Counted from the stretch's first letter, positions 49,090 through 58,076 are shown. The stretch is 64,000 bases of DNA from Hyphomicrobiales bacterium (GCA_900473415.1 UCLR01000006.1:19704-83703), one strand, 5' to 3'. Numbers and translations: made by a program. The notes: generated from the sequence alone by a model not told the origin.

Positions 49090-49116
49090 GACGAGGCAGC
49101 CTAAGCGCCTGTGACA
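49090..49116 (-). promoter_or_regulatory. ECF41 promoter (TGTCACA-N16-CGTC)
   Basis: On the minus strand, TGTCACA (49110-49116) is followed after exactly 16 bases by CGTC (49090-49093). This is the autoregulated ECF41 motif as I recall it from published work. The start codon of copy B is 29 bases further on. Confidence 0.85.
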
Positions 49117-49123
49117 TGCCCCG

Positions 49124-49552
49124 TCAGATTTTTTTCAGCGCCTCGCGAATCTTCTCGGCGTTGTTGGTCAGCACCTCGGGCTTCTCCATCGTGCCGCTAT
49201 GGGGGCGCAGGGCCACGCCGTCGAAGCGCGGCATGACATGGACGTGCATGTGGAACACGATCTGTCCGCCGGCGGGCTCGTTGAACTGCTGGATGGTGAC
49301 GCCCTCGGCGGCGAAGGCGGCCCTCACCGCGCGCGCCAGCTTCTGCGTGGTCAGCGCCACGGCCTTCAGCGCGTCGGCCGGTGCGTCGAAGACATTGCGG
49401 CAGGCGGCCTTCGGGATCACCAGGACATGACCGTCGGCGCGGGGCATGATGTCCATGATCGCGATTGTCTCGGCGTCCTCATAGACGGTGTGGGAGGGCA
49501 TCTCGCCGCGCAGGATCTTGGCGAAGACGTTGGACGGGTCATAGGTGGTCAT
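49124..49552 (-). CDS. HIT family protein
   Basis: This 142-residue nucleotide-binding protein has the histidine triad H-x-H-x-H near residues 99-105 (FHMHVHVMPRFDG). HIT proteins of this branch hydrolyse AMP-linked substrates such as adenosine phosphoramidates or Ap4A. The ATG places the family start YDPSNVFAKILRGEMPSHTVYED correctly. It is downstream of the ridA-GDPD operon in the same direction. Confidence 0.92.
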   Translation of the reverse strand: MTTYDPSNVFAKILRGEMPSHTVYEDAETIAIMDIMPRADGHVLVIPKAACRNVFDAPADALKAVALTTQKLARAVRAAFAAEGVTIQQFNEPAGGQIVFHMHVHVMPRFDGVALRPHSGTMEKPEVLTNNAEKIREALKKI

Positions 49553-49611
49553 GGCGGTTCCGGCTCTGGCTGGGAACGGGATGCGCAAACTGTGGCCCGC
49601 TCGCCGGGGCG

Positions 49612-50391
49612 TCAAGGCCGGTTGGTCTGGCAACCGAGCGGAAGCACGGCCTCGATATGCCCGTCGAGCACGAGATCGTCGCAGGCTCCCATGAGCTGAA
49701 GCTGTGTTGCCGCCAGACTCAACAACGGCTGGTTCCACCAGCGCGATACGATGCCGGCAAGCGCCGCGGTCTCGCCGGCGTCGAGATCGTCCTTGAGGTT
49801 GTAGAGCCCGACGAGCCAGAGGTCGCCCGCCGGCCGGCCGAAAGCTGCCTGCACGGCCTGGAGCATGTTCACGCCGCCGCGCTTTTCCGGATAGACGGCG
49901 AGGTAGAGGCGTCCGCGATTGACGTTGCCCGAGAACAGCCCGCGCAACTCGACGGCGAAAGGCTCGATGAGGCTGAGCGCTTTGCGCGTCTCCTGCGAGA
50001 TGGACGTCGGCTCGCCGAGGCCGAGCGATCCGCAGACAGTCGCATGCAGCCGGTCGCGCCGCTTCGGCAGGATCTCCCAGGCGATCTTGGCGGCGAAGGG
50101 CGCGGCCTTGAGCTCCTCTTCCAGCGCGAGGAAGGCAGGTGAGGCCCGCAAGGCCGCATCTTCGACCGGCAGCACAAGCGAGAACACGCGCGCATGCCGC
50201 CCCATCTCGTAGAAGCCGTCCTCGCGCCGCGCGATCACGCGGGGATGTTCCGGCGCGACCAACGGCAGATGGGCTGTTCGGTAGCTGTCGTCGAGCAGAA
50301 ACGGCGCAGAGAAATCAGTGAGGCTGCGCCGATAGCCCAGCTCGGAATCCTCGCAGAAGGTCGTCATGTCGGACTTGGGCCGGTCATGCAT
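49612..50391 (-). CDS. Conserved-type protein, possible degenerate 2H phosphoesterase fold
   Basis: The protein has 259 residues. It contains one H-x-T-x motif (RLHATV, near 120) and downstream strands (GRLYLAVYPEK, DLWLVGLYNL) in the order seen in 2H phosphoesterases, but the second H-x-T-x is missing. I do not recognise a named family and no function is assigned. The ATG overlaps the upstream FemAB-like gene by eight bases; an ATG three codons earlier is also possible. It is the fourth gene of a tightly packed leftward operon. Confidence 0.6.
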   Translation of the reverse strand: MHDRPKSDMTTFCEDSELGYRRSLTDFSAPFLLDDSYRTAHLPLVAPEHPRVIARREDGFYEMGRHARVFSLVLPVEDAALRASPAFLALEEELKAAPFAAKIAWEILPKRRDRLHATVCGSLGLGEPTSISQETRKALSLIEPFAVELRGLFSGNVNRGRLYLAVYPEKRGGVNMLQAVQAAFGRPAGDLWLVGLYNLKDDLDAGETAALAGIVSRWWNQPLLSLAATQLQLMGACDDLVLDGHIEAVLPLGCQTNRP

Positions 50392-51622
50392 CAGCGTCAT
50401 TTCCCTTGCGGAACGGCCCTTCCGCCTCGAGCACGGCCTGTGCCTCCACGATGCGGTCGCGCTCCTGCGCGAGATAGGCGGCGACCGGCCGGCGGAGCCC
50501 CGGATCGGCGATATCGTGCAGCGAGCATGTGATGACGGGCCTGTAGCCGCGCGCCAGCTTGTGCTCGCCCTGCGCGCCCGCCTCGACCCGAGAAAGACCA
50601 TGGGCGATCGCATAGTCGATGGCCTGATGGTAGCAGAGCTCGAAATGCAGGAAGGGGTGGTCCTCGATGCAGCCCCAGTTGCGGCCATAGAGCGTGTTGG
50701 CGCCGCGGAAATTGATCGCGCCCGCGATATAGCGCCCGGCACGCTTCGCCATCATCAGCACGACGCGCTCGCCCATCGCCGCGCCGACGCGCGAGAAGAA
50801 TTCGCGGTTGAGATAGGGCCGGCCCCATTTGCGTGAGCCGGTGTCCTGATAGAAGGCGAAGAAGTCGTCCCAGACAGCCTCGGTGAGGTCACGGCCGGAC
50901 AAGGCCTCGATGGTGATGCCGGCAGCAACGGCCTCGCGTCGCTCGCGCTTCAACGCCTTGCGCTTGCGCGAAGCCAGCGTGCCGAGGAAGTCGTCATAGG
51001 AACCGAAGCCTTCGTTGCGCCAGTGGAACTGCAGGTCGTTGCGCAAAAGATAGCCGGCTTCCTTCAGCCCCGCGATGTCCGGCTCCTGCGCGAAGGTGAC
51101 GTGGACAGAGGAGGATTGCGTCTGCGCGCGCAGCGCTTCCAAGCCCGCGATCAGGGCCTGCCGGGCTTCACCGGCGCGCGGCCCGTCCGCGACCAGCAGG
51201 CGCGGGCCGGTCGCCGGGGTGAAGGGGGCCGAGACCTGGATCTTGGGGTAGTAGCGCCCGCCGGCGCGCTCATAGGCATCGGCCCAGCTGTGGTCGAAGA
51301 TGTATTCGCCTTGGCTGTGGCTCTTGAGGAAGCTGGGCGTTGCGGCGAGAAGCCGGCCCGCGCCGTCCTCGACGACGAGATGGGCCGGAGACCAGCCGGT
51401 GCGGCCGCCGGTGCAGCGACTCTCTTCCAGCGCGGTCAGGAATTCATGGGAAACGAAGGGGTTGTCGCGATCGATTCCGACATCGATGGAACTGGCGCAG
51501 GACTCCGAGACGGCCTCCGCCAGAGCGTAGGGGTTGGCGCAGGCGTTCCAAGCGCCTGCGGGGACGGCCTTGAGCGAGGTCGCGACGCGGACGGTGAGAT
51601 CGCCGCTGTCCGCTTCGCTCAA
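50384..51622 (-). CDS. FemAB-like GNAT-fold protein (DUF482, peptidogalycan biosynthesis family)
   Basis: The protein has 412 residues. The FemAB/GNAT double-domain region ASRKRKALKRERREAVAAG and the conserved EAGAQGEHKLARGY near the C-terminus mark the DUF482 family. These proteins are thought to transfer amino-acyl or similar groups, but none close to this one is characterised to my knowledge. The start is TTG overlapping the GDPD stop by four bases (TTGA) with GAGGG upstream, so it is translationally coupled. Confidence 0.86.
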   Translation of the reverse strand: MSEADSGDLTVRVATSLKAVPAGAWNACANPYALAEAVSESCASSIDVGIDRDNPFVSHEFLTALEESRCTGGRTGWSPAHLVVEDGAGRLLAATPSFLKSHSQGEYIFDHSWADAYERAGGRYYPKIQVSAPFTPATGPRLLVADGPRAGEARQALIAGLEALRAQTQSSSVHVTFAQEPDIAGLKEAGYLLRNDLQFHWRNEGFGSYDDFLGTLASRKRKALKRERREAVAAGITIEALSGRDLTEAVWDDFFAFYQDTGSRKWGRPYLNREFFSRVGAAMGERVVLMMAKRAGRYIAGAINFRGANTLYGRNWGCIEDHPFLHFELCYHQAIDYAIAHGLSRVEAGAQGEHKLARGYRPVITCSLHDIADPGLRRPVAAYLAQERDRIVEAQAVLEAEGPFRKGNDADA

Positions 51623-52377
51623 GGGCGGAAGCCCTCGAAGACCATCTGGTCGGCGAGCTGCGCCGCCTTCTGCCGCTCTTCAGGCGTCCGCACGGTCCAG
51701 CTCATCAGCGGCAGGCCGACGGCGTTGCGGCAGAGATAGGGCGCCGCGCTGTCGAGGTCCGTGACCTTCCAGGAGATGAAGTCCGGCCGGCTTTCGGTGA
51801 AGTGCAGCAGATTGGCCAGCGCATGCTTCCGCTCCGGAGGGAGACGCTCGTAATCGCCATATTCATAGGCGTTCATCGCGACGATTCCGCGAGGAATCTC
51901 CGGGGCGAGTTCGCGCAGCGCCGTCACGATCTCGGGATCGAACGACTTGATGACGATCGGATGGCCCTTGTAGCCGGCCAGGACCTCGACCGTCCGCTTC
52001 GTCAGCGCGAGATTGCCGTCGAAGCGGCTCTTGATCTCGATGACGAGCGGCACGCGCCCGCCGATCAGGTCGAGGAAGGCCGGCAGCGTCGGGATACGGT
52101 CGCTGCTGCCTTTCAGCGTGATTCCGGTGAGTTCCGCGGCCTTGCGCTCGACGATTGCGCCCGTCTCTTCGGTCAGCCGGTCGAGCACGAAGTCGTGGAA
52201 CACCACGGCCTGCCCATCGGCGGTGAGCTGCACGTCGCATTCGATGCCGAAACCGCCGGCGATAGCGGCTTGCGCCGCCGAGGGGCTGTTCTCGATGACG
52301 CCCGCGGCGAGGTCATGCAGGCCGCGATGCGCGATCGGCCGTGCGATGAGCCAGCCAAGGTCAGGCTTGCCCGTCAT
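51619..52377 (-). CDS. Cytoplasmic glycerophosphodiester phosphodiesterase (UgpQ-like)
   Basis: The 252-residue protein has no signal peptide. Catalytic residues appear in PIAHRGLHD, GIECDVQLTADG and VVFHDFVLDRLT. It hydrolyses glycerophosphodiesters inside the cell. Its ATG overlaps the ridA stop by one base (TGATG), and its stop overlaps the start of the FemAB-like gene. It is shorter than the periplasmic GDPD at 24449 and lacks EF-hand-like loops. Confidence 0.92.
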   Translation of the reverse strand: MTGKPDLGWLIARPIAHRGLHDLAAGVIENSPSAAQAAIAGGFGIECDVQLTADGQAVVFHDFVLDRLTEETGAIVERKAAELTGITLKGSSDRIPTLPAFLDLIGGRVPLVIEIKSRFDGNLALTKRTVEVLAGYKGHPIVIKSFDPEIVTALRELAPEIPRGIVAMNAYEYGDYERLPPERKHALANLLHFTESRPDFISWKVTDLDSAAPYLCRNAVGLPLMSWTVRTPEERQKAAQLADQMVFEGFRP

Positions 52378-52850
52378 CAGGCGATCTCGAACATGGCTTC
52401 GACCTCGACGGCAGCATCAGCCGGGAGCTCCGCGACGCCGACCGTCGAACGGGCATGCCGGCCCTTGTCGCCGAGCACCTCGACCATCAGGTCGGAGGCG
52501 CCGTTCATGATCGCCGGCAGTGCCGCGAAATGCGGGGAGGCATTGATGAAGCCGCCGAGCCGCACGCAGCGCTTGATGCGGCCGAGATCACCGCCGAGCG
52601 CGGCCTTGGCTTGGGCGAGCACGTTGATGGCGCAGAGCCGCGCCGCTTCCAGGCCGGCCTCATTGAAGATCTCGGCCCCGAGCTTGCCTTTGTGCGAATC
52701 CGAGAGCTTGCCGTCGAGGCCGAAGCAGATCTGGCCGGAGATGACCAGCAGGTTGCCGGTGATGACATAGGGCACATAATTGGCGACCGGGGCGGCCGGG
52801 CTCGGCAGGGTGATGCCGAGTTCCTTCAATCTGGCTTCGACAGCGTTCAT
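52377..52850 (-). CDS. RidA family enamine/imine deaminase
   Basis: The 157-residue protein belongs to the longer RidA (YjgF/YER057c/UK114) subgroup. The fold motifs SGQICFGLDGK, ALPAIMNGASDLMVEVLGDKGRHARSTVGVAELP and EVEAMFEIA are present, and the catalytic arginine is the one in HARSTVGV. RidA removes reactive 2-aminoacrylate-type enamines made by PLP enzymes. The chosen ATG gives the family length. It leads the operon ridA-GDPD-FemAB-like-hypothetical, possibly with HIT. Confidence 0.9.
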   Translation of the reverse strand: MNAVEARLKELGITLPSPAAPVANYVPYVITGNLLVISGQICFGLDGKLSDSHKGKLGAEIFNEAGLEAARLCAINVLAQAKAALGGDLGRIKRCVRLGGFINASPHFAALPAIMNGASDLMVEVLGDKGRHARSTVGVAELPADAAVEVEAMFEIA

Positions 52851-53039
52851 GGCTTTGGCTCCGCACGGGGCGAGGGGGCATTCCGTGCCTTTCATGGCCG
52901 ATGCCCCGGCGCGCCGCAAGCGAGGCGGCATGCCTCAGCGGCAGGGCCGATGCGACGCGGCACCGGCCTGCCGCCATGTTTGCGCCATTGCCGCAATGCA
53001 CCTAGATTTCAGTCGAGGGTGCAACGGACATTACGGCAC

Positions 53040-53897
53040 ATGCAGGAAACAGGATCGCTGCTCGCCAAGCGGGCGGGTCGGCTCGGCACGATGGCGGCGC
53101 TGCTGCTGGCCGCGGGCTGGTCTGAAGGAGCTCTCGCGCAGGGCGCTGGCGCGCGGGTGGTCCTCGCCCCGCACCGCGCCGTCTATGACCTCGTCCTCGA
53201 CAACGGCAAGCCCTCCGGCAACATCGAGACGGCGCGCGGGCGCATCGCCTTCGAGTTCACCGGCGATGCCTGCGAGGGTTATGCGCTATCCTTCCGGCAG
53301 GTGACGCAGCTCGGCACTGAGGCCGGCCCACGCGTGATCGACGCTCGCACCACCAGCTTCGAGGCTGGTGACGGCGCAAGCTACCGCTTCAAGACCGAGA
53401 GTTCCGCCGGCGGCGCCAGCCCCGATACCGTCGACGGCACGGCCGAGAAGAGCGGCGCCGGCTACGAGGTGAAGCTGCGCCAGCCCAAGCCCGAGACCCA
53501 TCGCGAGGCCATCGACGCGCTCTTTCCCAATGCGCAGATGAAGGCGGTGATCCAGGCCGCCCGGGCCGGCAAGCCGACGCTCAGCGTGCGCCTTTATGAC
53601 GGTGCCAGCAACGGCAAGGAGGTCTACGATACGCTGTCCGTGATCGGAAAGCGCATCGAGAGCGAGCCTTCCGAGAAGCCGCTGCAGCGCCCGGAATTCG
53701 GGAAGATGGCCCGCTGGCCAGTGACGATCTCCTATTTCAAGGTCGGCTCGGGCGAATCGACGCCGACCTACACCATCTCCTTCGAACTCTATGAGAACGG
53801 CGTCACCGGCGCGATTCGGCTCGACTACGGCAATTTCGCGCTGCGCGGGACGCTCACGCGTCTGGATCTTCTTCCTCAGGAGCCTTGCGCGAAGTAG
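53040..53897 (+). CDS. eipB: Cell-envelope integrity protein EipB (DUF1849)
   Basis: This 285-residue periplasmic protein has a signal peptide (about 1-34, ending GALAQ). The conserved start [14 protein letters not shown], the [13 protein letters not shown] cysteine region and the C-terminal QEPCAK supply the two cysteines of the family disulfide. EipB, known from Brucella, supports envelope stability together with other envelope proteins. An alternative ATG lies at codon 18. Its 3' end overlaps dinB on the other strand by 44 bases. Confidence 0.88.
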   Translation: MQETGSLLAKRAGRLGTMAALLLAAGWSEGALAQGAGARVVLAPHRAVYDLVLDNGKPSGNIETARGRIAFEFTGDACEGYALSFRQVTQLGTEAGPRVIDARTTSFEAGDGASYRFKTESSAGGASPDTVDGTAEKSGAGYEVKLRQPKPETHREAIDALFPNAQMKAVIQAARAGKPTLSVRLYDGASNGKEVYDTLSVIGKRIESEPSEKPLQRPEFGKMARWPVTISYFKVGSGESTPTYTISFELYENGVTGAIRLDYGNFALRGTLTRLDLLPQEPCAK

Positions 53898-55203
53898 CGG
53901 GCTCTGGCGAGCGGCGCTGCGGCAGCCTGAGACTCAGGCCCTTGCCGATCGCCTCGTCTCCGAAGCGGGCGCGCAATTTGTCTAGCGCGCCCTCCATCGC
54001 CTTGAGCTTCGGCGTCGCCGTGTCGGCGAGGTCGCCATGGTCGGCTTCGGCCGGCGCGCTGAAGTCGCTCATGCCGATGCCGATCAGCCGGTAACGCTGC
54101 CCGTTGCATTCGCGCTTCAGCAGGTCGCGCCCGGCGGCGAAGAGCCGTGCGGCGAGCTGCGTCGGCTCCGGCAGCCGCGTCGCGCGGGTGATGCTGTGGA
54201 AATCGGCGGTCTTGAGCTTCAGCGTCACGGTCCGTCCGGCGAGCTCGGCCGCCTTCAGGCGTTTCGAGGTCTTCTCGCAGAGCCGCCACAGGATCGGCTC
54301 AAGCTCCTCGAAGCGCGCGAGGTCGACATCGAGTGTCGTCTCTGTGGAGACGCTCTTGGTCTCGCGCTCCGGCGTGACTTGGCGCGGATCGATGCCGTTG
54401 GCGAGGTTTTTCAGTCGCGGACCGTCCTTGCCGGCGAGGCGGAAGAGTTTCTCGACCGGTGCCTCGCGCAAATCGCCGATCAGCTTGAAGCCGGCCTCTG
54501 CCAGCTTGGCGACGCTGGCTGGCCCCATGCCGGGAATGAGCCCGACCGGCTTGTCCTCGAGGAAGCTGACGGCCTCGTTGCGGCCGATGATCGAGAAGCC
54601 GCGCGGCTTGTCGAGATCGGAGGCGACCTTCGCCAGGAACTTGGCATAGGAGAGCCCGATCGACACGGTGATGCCGAGCTCGCCCTCGACGCGCTTGGCG
54701 AAGCGGGCCAGCGTCAGCGCCGGGCTCGCATGGTGCAGGCGTTCGGTTCCCGAGAGGTCGAGGAAGGCCTCGTCGATCGAGAGCGGCTCGACCAGCGGGG
54801 TGAGCTCCCGCATCATCTGCCGGACTTCGCGACCGACCACGACGTATTTCTGCATGTTCGGCTTGACGACTACGGCCTCCGGGCAGGCCTTCAGCGCCTT
54901 GAACATCGGCATCGCCGAGCGCACGCCATAGGTGCGGGCGATGTAGCAGCAGGTCGAGACGACGCCGCGCTTGCCGCCGCCGACGATCACCGGCTTGTCC
55001 TGCAGGCTCGGATCGTCGCGCTTCTCGATCGTGGCGTAGAAAGCGTCGCAGTCGATATGGGCAAGGCTCAGCGTGTCGAGCTCGACATGGCTGATCAGCC
55101 GCGGCGAGCCGCAGGCCGGGCAGCGCCGCAGCGCTCCGGCCGCCTCATGCTCTGTCAGGCAATCGCGGCAGAGGCAGCGCGATGCCGGGGAGAGCGCGGT
55201 CAC
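53854..55203 (-). CDS. dinB: DNA polymerase IV (Y family) with N-terminal zinc-finger-like extension
   Basis: This 449-residue translesion polymerase has catalytic acids Asp51 and Asp53 in [13 protein letters not shown] and Asp144-Glu145 in [10 protein letters not shown]. Thumb, finger and little-finger domains follow. The first 45 residues carry five cysteines (10, 12, 15, 28, 31), with the C-x2-C pairs of a zinc ribbon, not found in E. coli DinB. The GTG start overlaps the DUF3572 stop (GTGA). A candidate clamp motif (GLSLRLPQ) is near the C-terminus. Confidence 0.94.
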   Translation of the reverse strand: MTALSPASRCLCRDCLTEHEAAGALRRCPACGSPRLISHVELDTLSLAHIDCDAFYATIEKRDDPSLQDKPVIVGGGKRGVVSTCCYIARTYGVRSAMPMFKALKACPEAVVVKPNMQKYVVVGREVRQMMRELTPLVEPLSIDEAFLDLSGTERLHHASPALTLARFAKRVEGELGITVSIGLSYAKFLAKVASDLDKPRGFSIIGRNEAVSFLEDKPVGLIPGMGPASVAKLAEAGFKLIGDLREAPVEKLFRLAGKDGPRLKNLANGIDPRQVTPERETKSVSTETTLDVDLARFEELEPILWRLCEKTSKRLKAAELAGRTVTLKLKTADFHSITRATRLPEPTQLAARLFAAGRDLLKRECNGQRYRLIGIGMSDFSAPAEADHGDLADTATPKLKAMEGALDKLRARFGDEAIGKGLSLRLPQRRSPEPATSRKAPEEEDPDA

Positions 55204-55490
55204 GGGAAATCGTCCGGCTCCGGCCCGGCGAGCAGTTGCCGCGCCTGCGCGACGATTTCGGGATTTAGCCTTAAATTTTCGGCAAATTCGAGCAGAAGCG
55301 AATCGCTCCCCGCGATATGATCGAGCACGGCCGCGAGAAAGCCGGGTTCACCTGCCGCAGAGCGCAGATTCGCCGGCCCGAGTCCGGTCGCGGCCAGGAA
55401 AGGCTCGATCCGTTCCGGCTCGGCAGCGAGGAACCCTAAGGCCCTGAGGGCCAGTGTTTCGGCTTCTTCGGAGGTCAGTCGTGGCGCCAT
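55200..55490 (-). CDS. DUF3572 family protein
   Basis: This 96-residue helical protein begins [22 protein letters not shown], matching the DUF3572 family, with the middle segment [26 protein letters not shown]. The function is unknown. It is coupled to dinB by a four-base overlap and diverges from divK, an arrangement I recall from many Rhizobiales. Confidence 0.85.
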   Translation of the reverse strand: MAPRLTSEEAETLALRALGFLAAEPERIEPFLAATGLGPANLRSAAGEPGFLAAVLDHIAGSDSLLLEFAENLRLNPEIVAQARQLLAGPEPDDFP

Positions 55491-55625
55491 GGCTGCGTGA
55501 TCTGAGTATCCGGTTTGCGTTTCGTCAACGGCTTTCGTGCTACTGCAATCATCCAACGACGCCACCATTTTGGGAATGGCCGCCGGCTTCCGGTTGGCAT
55601 CTCCGGCGCGAATGAAGGGCGGCCC

Positions 55626-55994
55626 ATGAAGACGGTTCTGATCGTCGAGGACAACGAGCTGAACATGAAGCTCTTCAACGATCTTCTGGAGGCGCATGGC
55701 TATGCGACCCTGAAGACCTCGGACGGTATCGAAGCCATCGAGCTGGCGCGGACGCATCATCCGGCGCTGATCCTGATGGACATCCAGCTTCCCGAGGTCT
55801 CGGGCCTCGAAGTGACCAAGTGGATCAAGGAAGACGACGACCTTAAGGCGATTCCGGTCGTCGCGGTCACGGCCTTCGCGATGAAGGGCGACGAGGAGCG
55901 GATTCGCGAGGGCGGCTGCGAGGCCTATCTCTCGAAGCCCATCTCCGTCGCGAAATTCCTGGAGACCGTCCGGGCCTATGCCGGCGCGGCCTGA
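55626..55994 (+). CDS. divK: Cell-cycle response regulator DivK
   Basis: DivK is a single-domain response regulator (122 residues) that feeds back on the DivJ/PleC kinases to control CtrA activity and asymmetric division. The phosphoacceptor is Asp52 in LILMDIQLP. Acidic Glu8-Asp9 and the switch Thr and Lys ([14 protein letters not shown]) are present. It is followed 29 bases later by pleD, the usual pairing. The 135 upstream bases show no clear CtrA box. Confidence 0.95.
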   Translation: MKTVLIVEDNELNMKLFNDLLEAHGYATLKTSDGIEAIELARTHHPALILMDIQLPEVSGLEVTKWIKEDDDLKAIPVVAVTAFAMKGDEERIREGGCEAYLSKPISVAKFLETVRAYAGAA

Positions 55995-56023
55995 GCCGCA
56001 TGAAAGCGACCTGAAAGCCACCC

Positions 56024-57400
56024 ATGACCGCCCGCGTTCTCGTCGTCGACGACATCGCCGCCAATGTGAAGCTTCTCGAAGCGAAGCTATCGGCGGAGTA
56101 TTTCGACGTGGTGACCGCGCAGAGCGGGCCTGAGGCCCTCGCGATCTGCGAGCGCGGCGAGGCCGACATCGTCCTGCTCGACGTGATGATGCCCGGCATG
56201 AACGGCTTCGAAGTCTGCCGCCGGCTGAAGAGTACGCCCTCCACCGCCCATATTCCGGTCGTCATGGTCACCGCGCTCGACCAGCCGCGGGACAGGCTGC
56301 AGGGCCTCGATGCCGGTGCGGACGATTTTCTGACCAAGCCGCTCGACGACGCCGCGCTCTTCGCCCGCGTGCGCAGTCTCTCGCGGCTGAAGACGATGAC
56401 GGACGAACTGCGCGGCCGCGCCATCGCATCGGCGAGGCTCGGCATCGCCGATCCGCTGGCTGCCGCAGCCGCCGAGACGGGCCTCAACGGCCGCATCCTG
56501 CTGGTCGAGGATCGTCCGACCGTTGTCGAGCGGCTGCAGGCCGTCCTTTCCGCCTTCCATCAGGTCGAGGTCGAGCGTGACGCCCAGCAGGCGCTGCTGC
56601 GCGCCGGCGAGGGCGATTTCGACGGCGTCATCGTCAGCCTGAACCTCCAAGGCCAGGATGGGCTGCGCCTGTGCAGCCAGCTCCGTTCCCTGCAGAGCAC
56701 CCGCGACATTCCCGTCCTGCTGATGGGCGAGGTGGATGACCGTTCCCGCATCCTGCGTGGGCTCGAGATCGGCGCCCATGACTTCCTGATGCGGCCGATC
56801 GATCGCAACGAGCTTCTCGCCCGCGTCCGCACCCAGGTGCGCCGCAAGCGCTTCACCGAAAGGCTGCGCGACAGCGTCCAGTCCTCGATGGAGATGGCGG
56901 TGATGGACCAGCTCACCGGGCTGCATAACCGCCGCTTCATGGACAATCGTTTCGCTGCGATGTTCGACGAGTCGGCCTTGCGCGCGCGTTCCCTCTCGAT
57001 CCTCGTGCTGGATGTCGATCACTTCAAGACTGTCAACGACAGCTGGGGCCATGATGCCGGCGACGAGGTGCTGCGCGAATTCGCCGATCGCGTGCGTGCC
57101 TGCACCCGCGGCATCGACCTGGTCGCCCGCATGGGCGGGGAGGAGATCGTGGTGGTGCTGCCCGATACAGGCCGCGACGCCGCCTATCAGGTCGCCGAGC
57201 GCATCCGCGAGCGGGTCGAGCGCGAGCCCTTCGCGATCCGGAACCGCAGCCGCGACATCAAGGTGACGGTCTCGGTAGGCGTCGCGCACCGCCGCGCCGG
57301 CGACGTCTCCTCTGCCGACATGATGAAGCGCGCCGACGACGCGCTCTATCAGGCCAAGGCTGGCGGCCGTAACCGCGTCATCGTCGCTAGCGCCGCCTAG
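56024..57400 (+). CDS. pleD: Diguanylate cyclase response regulator PleD
   Basis: PleD makes c-di-GMP when phosphorylated and drives polar development. The 458 residues are receiver 1 (Asp53 phosphoacceptor in VLLDVMMPGMNG), a degenerate receiver 2 (about 160-280) and a GGDEF domain with active motif GGEE (about 371-374). An inhibitory R-x-x-D site (RGID) lies five residues before it, so product feedback is expected. A second metal aspartate is in DVDHFKTVNDSWGH. Confidence 0.96.
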   Translation: MTARVLVVDDIAANVKLLEAKLSAEYFDVVTAQSGPEALAICERGEADIVLLDVMMPGMNGFEVCRRLKSTPSTAHIPVVMVTALDQPRDRLQGLDAGADDFLTKPLDDAALFARVRSLSRLKTMTDELRGRAIASARLGIADPLAAAAAETGLNGRILLVEDRPTVVERLQAVLSAFHQVEVERDAQQALLRAGEGDFDGVIVSLNLQGQDGLRLCSQLRSLQSTRDIPVLLMGEVDDRSRILRGLEIGAHDFLMRPIDRNELLARVRTQVRRKRFTERLRDSVQSSMEMAVMDQLTGLHNRRFMDNRFAAMFDESALRARSLSILVLDVDHFKTVNDSWGHDAGDEVLREFADRVRACTRGIDLVARMGGEEIVVVLPDTGRDAAYQVAERIRERVEREPFAIRNRSRDIKVTVSVGVAHRRAGDVSSADMMKRADDALYQAKAGGRNRVIVASAA

Positions 57401-57765
57401 CAGGCAAACTCCGAAACACGCCATTTGCTGGAAGCGGGCGCAGTCTGACATAGCGTCGGCCGGAGCTGTCTCGCTCTTTGGCGGCCAATTTCCGGCTCGA
57501 CCTAGCGTCCGAGAGGCCGCCGGCCGCCTTAAGCATAAGGGGTAGGGTTAACGATCGATGAACGCGAGTGGATCGGTCGGAATCGGTCGGATTCGATTGA
57601 TTCGAATCCGCTAAATTGTAAGGGTTTTTGCAACGCAGCGATCCACCGGATCGCTCCCCCGAAGCCCATCGGGTGCTCAGGTCCGCCGCATCTCCTGGGA
57701 AACCGAAGGGCCGGCCGGTCGGTGATGGAATCTGGCCTCCTCAGAACCGTCGCCGGCCGGCCACC
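57401..57765. other. 365-base intergenic region with a GANTC-rich palindrome
   Basis: No gene is supported. The part at 57540-57630 is less GC-rich and holds a short tandem repeat (ATCGGTCGGA type, 57572-57591) running into a perfect inverted repeat at 57588-57610. A GTTAAC lies at 57547-57552 but lacks the second half of a CtrA site. Confidence 0.4.
57588..57610. promoter_or_regulatory. Perfect 9-bp inverted repeat containing three GANTC sites
   Basis: Arms cggattcga (57588-57596) and tcgaatccg (57602-57610) flank a 5-base spacer. GATTC, GATTC and GAATC, potential CcrM methylation sites, all fall within it. Confidence 0.5.
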
Positions 57766-57924
57766 TCATTTTCCGAGATAGCCCGTGACCGCCGTCGGCA
57801 GCCAGTATCCCGCCGCTGCGAAGGCGCCGAGCAGGATCAGCAGGCCCGCCGCTGCGCCGAGCCTGGTGGTCAGGAAGCGGGAGGAATCGACTTCCACCAG
57901 CAATTTCAGCAGCCATCGCGTCAT
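57766..57924 (-). CDS. Putative small membrane protein (52 residues)
   Basis: It begins MTRWLLKLLVEVDSSRFL and has one strong membrane helix (about 24-44, LGAAAGLLILLGAFAAAGYW). The reading frame extends upstream to 57993, but the first ATG with the helix-preceding layout is here, with only a distant AGG. It lies leftward beyond rpmG and pleD. No family recognised; existence is plausible rather than sure. Confidence 0.5.
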   Translation of the reverse strand: MTRWLLKLLVEVDSSRFLTTRLGAAAGLLILLGAFAAAGYWLPTAVTGYLGK

Positions 57925-58044
57925 GATCGGTTCGGCCTCGGTCCGGACCTTGCGAAAGGCGGCATCACGCCTTCGCTTTCGTTGCGGAGTCAACCATCCA
58001 TACGTGTGAAGACACCCGACGGCAGGAGAGGGTTCCCATCCCGC

Positions 58045-58076
58045 AAAAAAGAAAAAGCCGCCCGGAGGGGCGGCTC
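58045..58076 (-). terminator. Rho-independent terminator of rpmG
   Basis: On the minus strand a GC-rich stem (58067-58075 with 58056-58063) is followed by TTTTTCTTTTTT (A-rich 58045-58056 on the plus strand). Confidence 0.88.

Noticed and set aside
57547..57552. Possible CtrA half-site GTTAAC downstream of pleD
   Set aside because: The second TTAA at seven-base spacing is absent.
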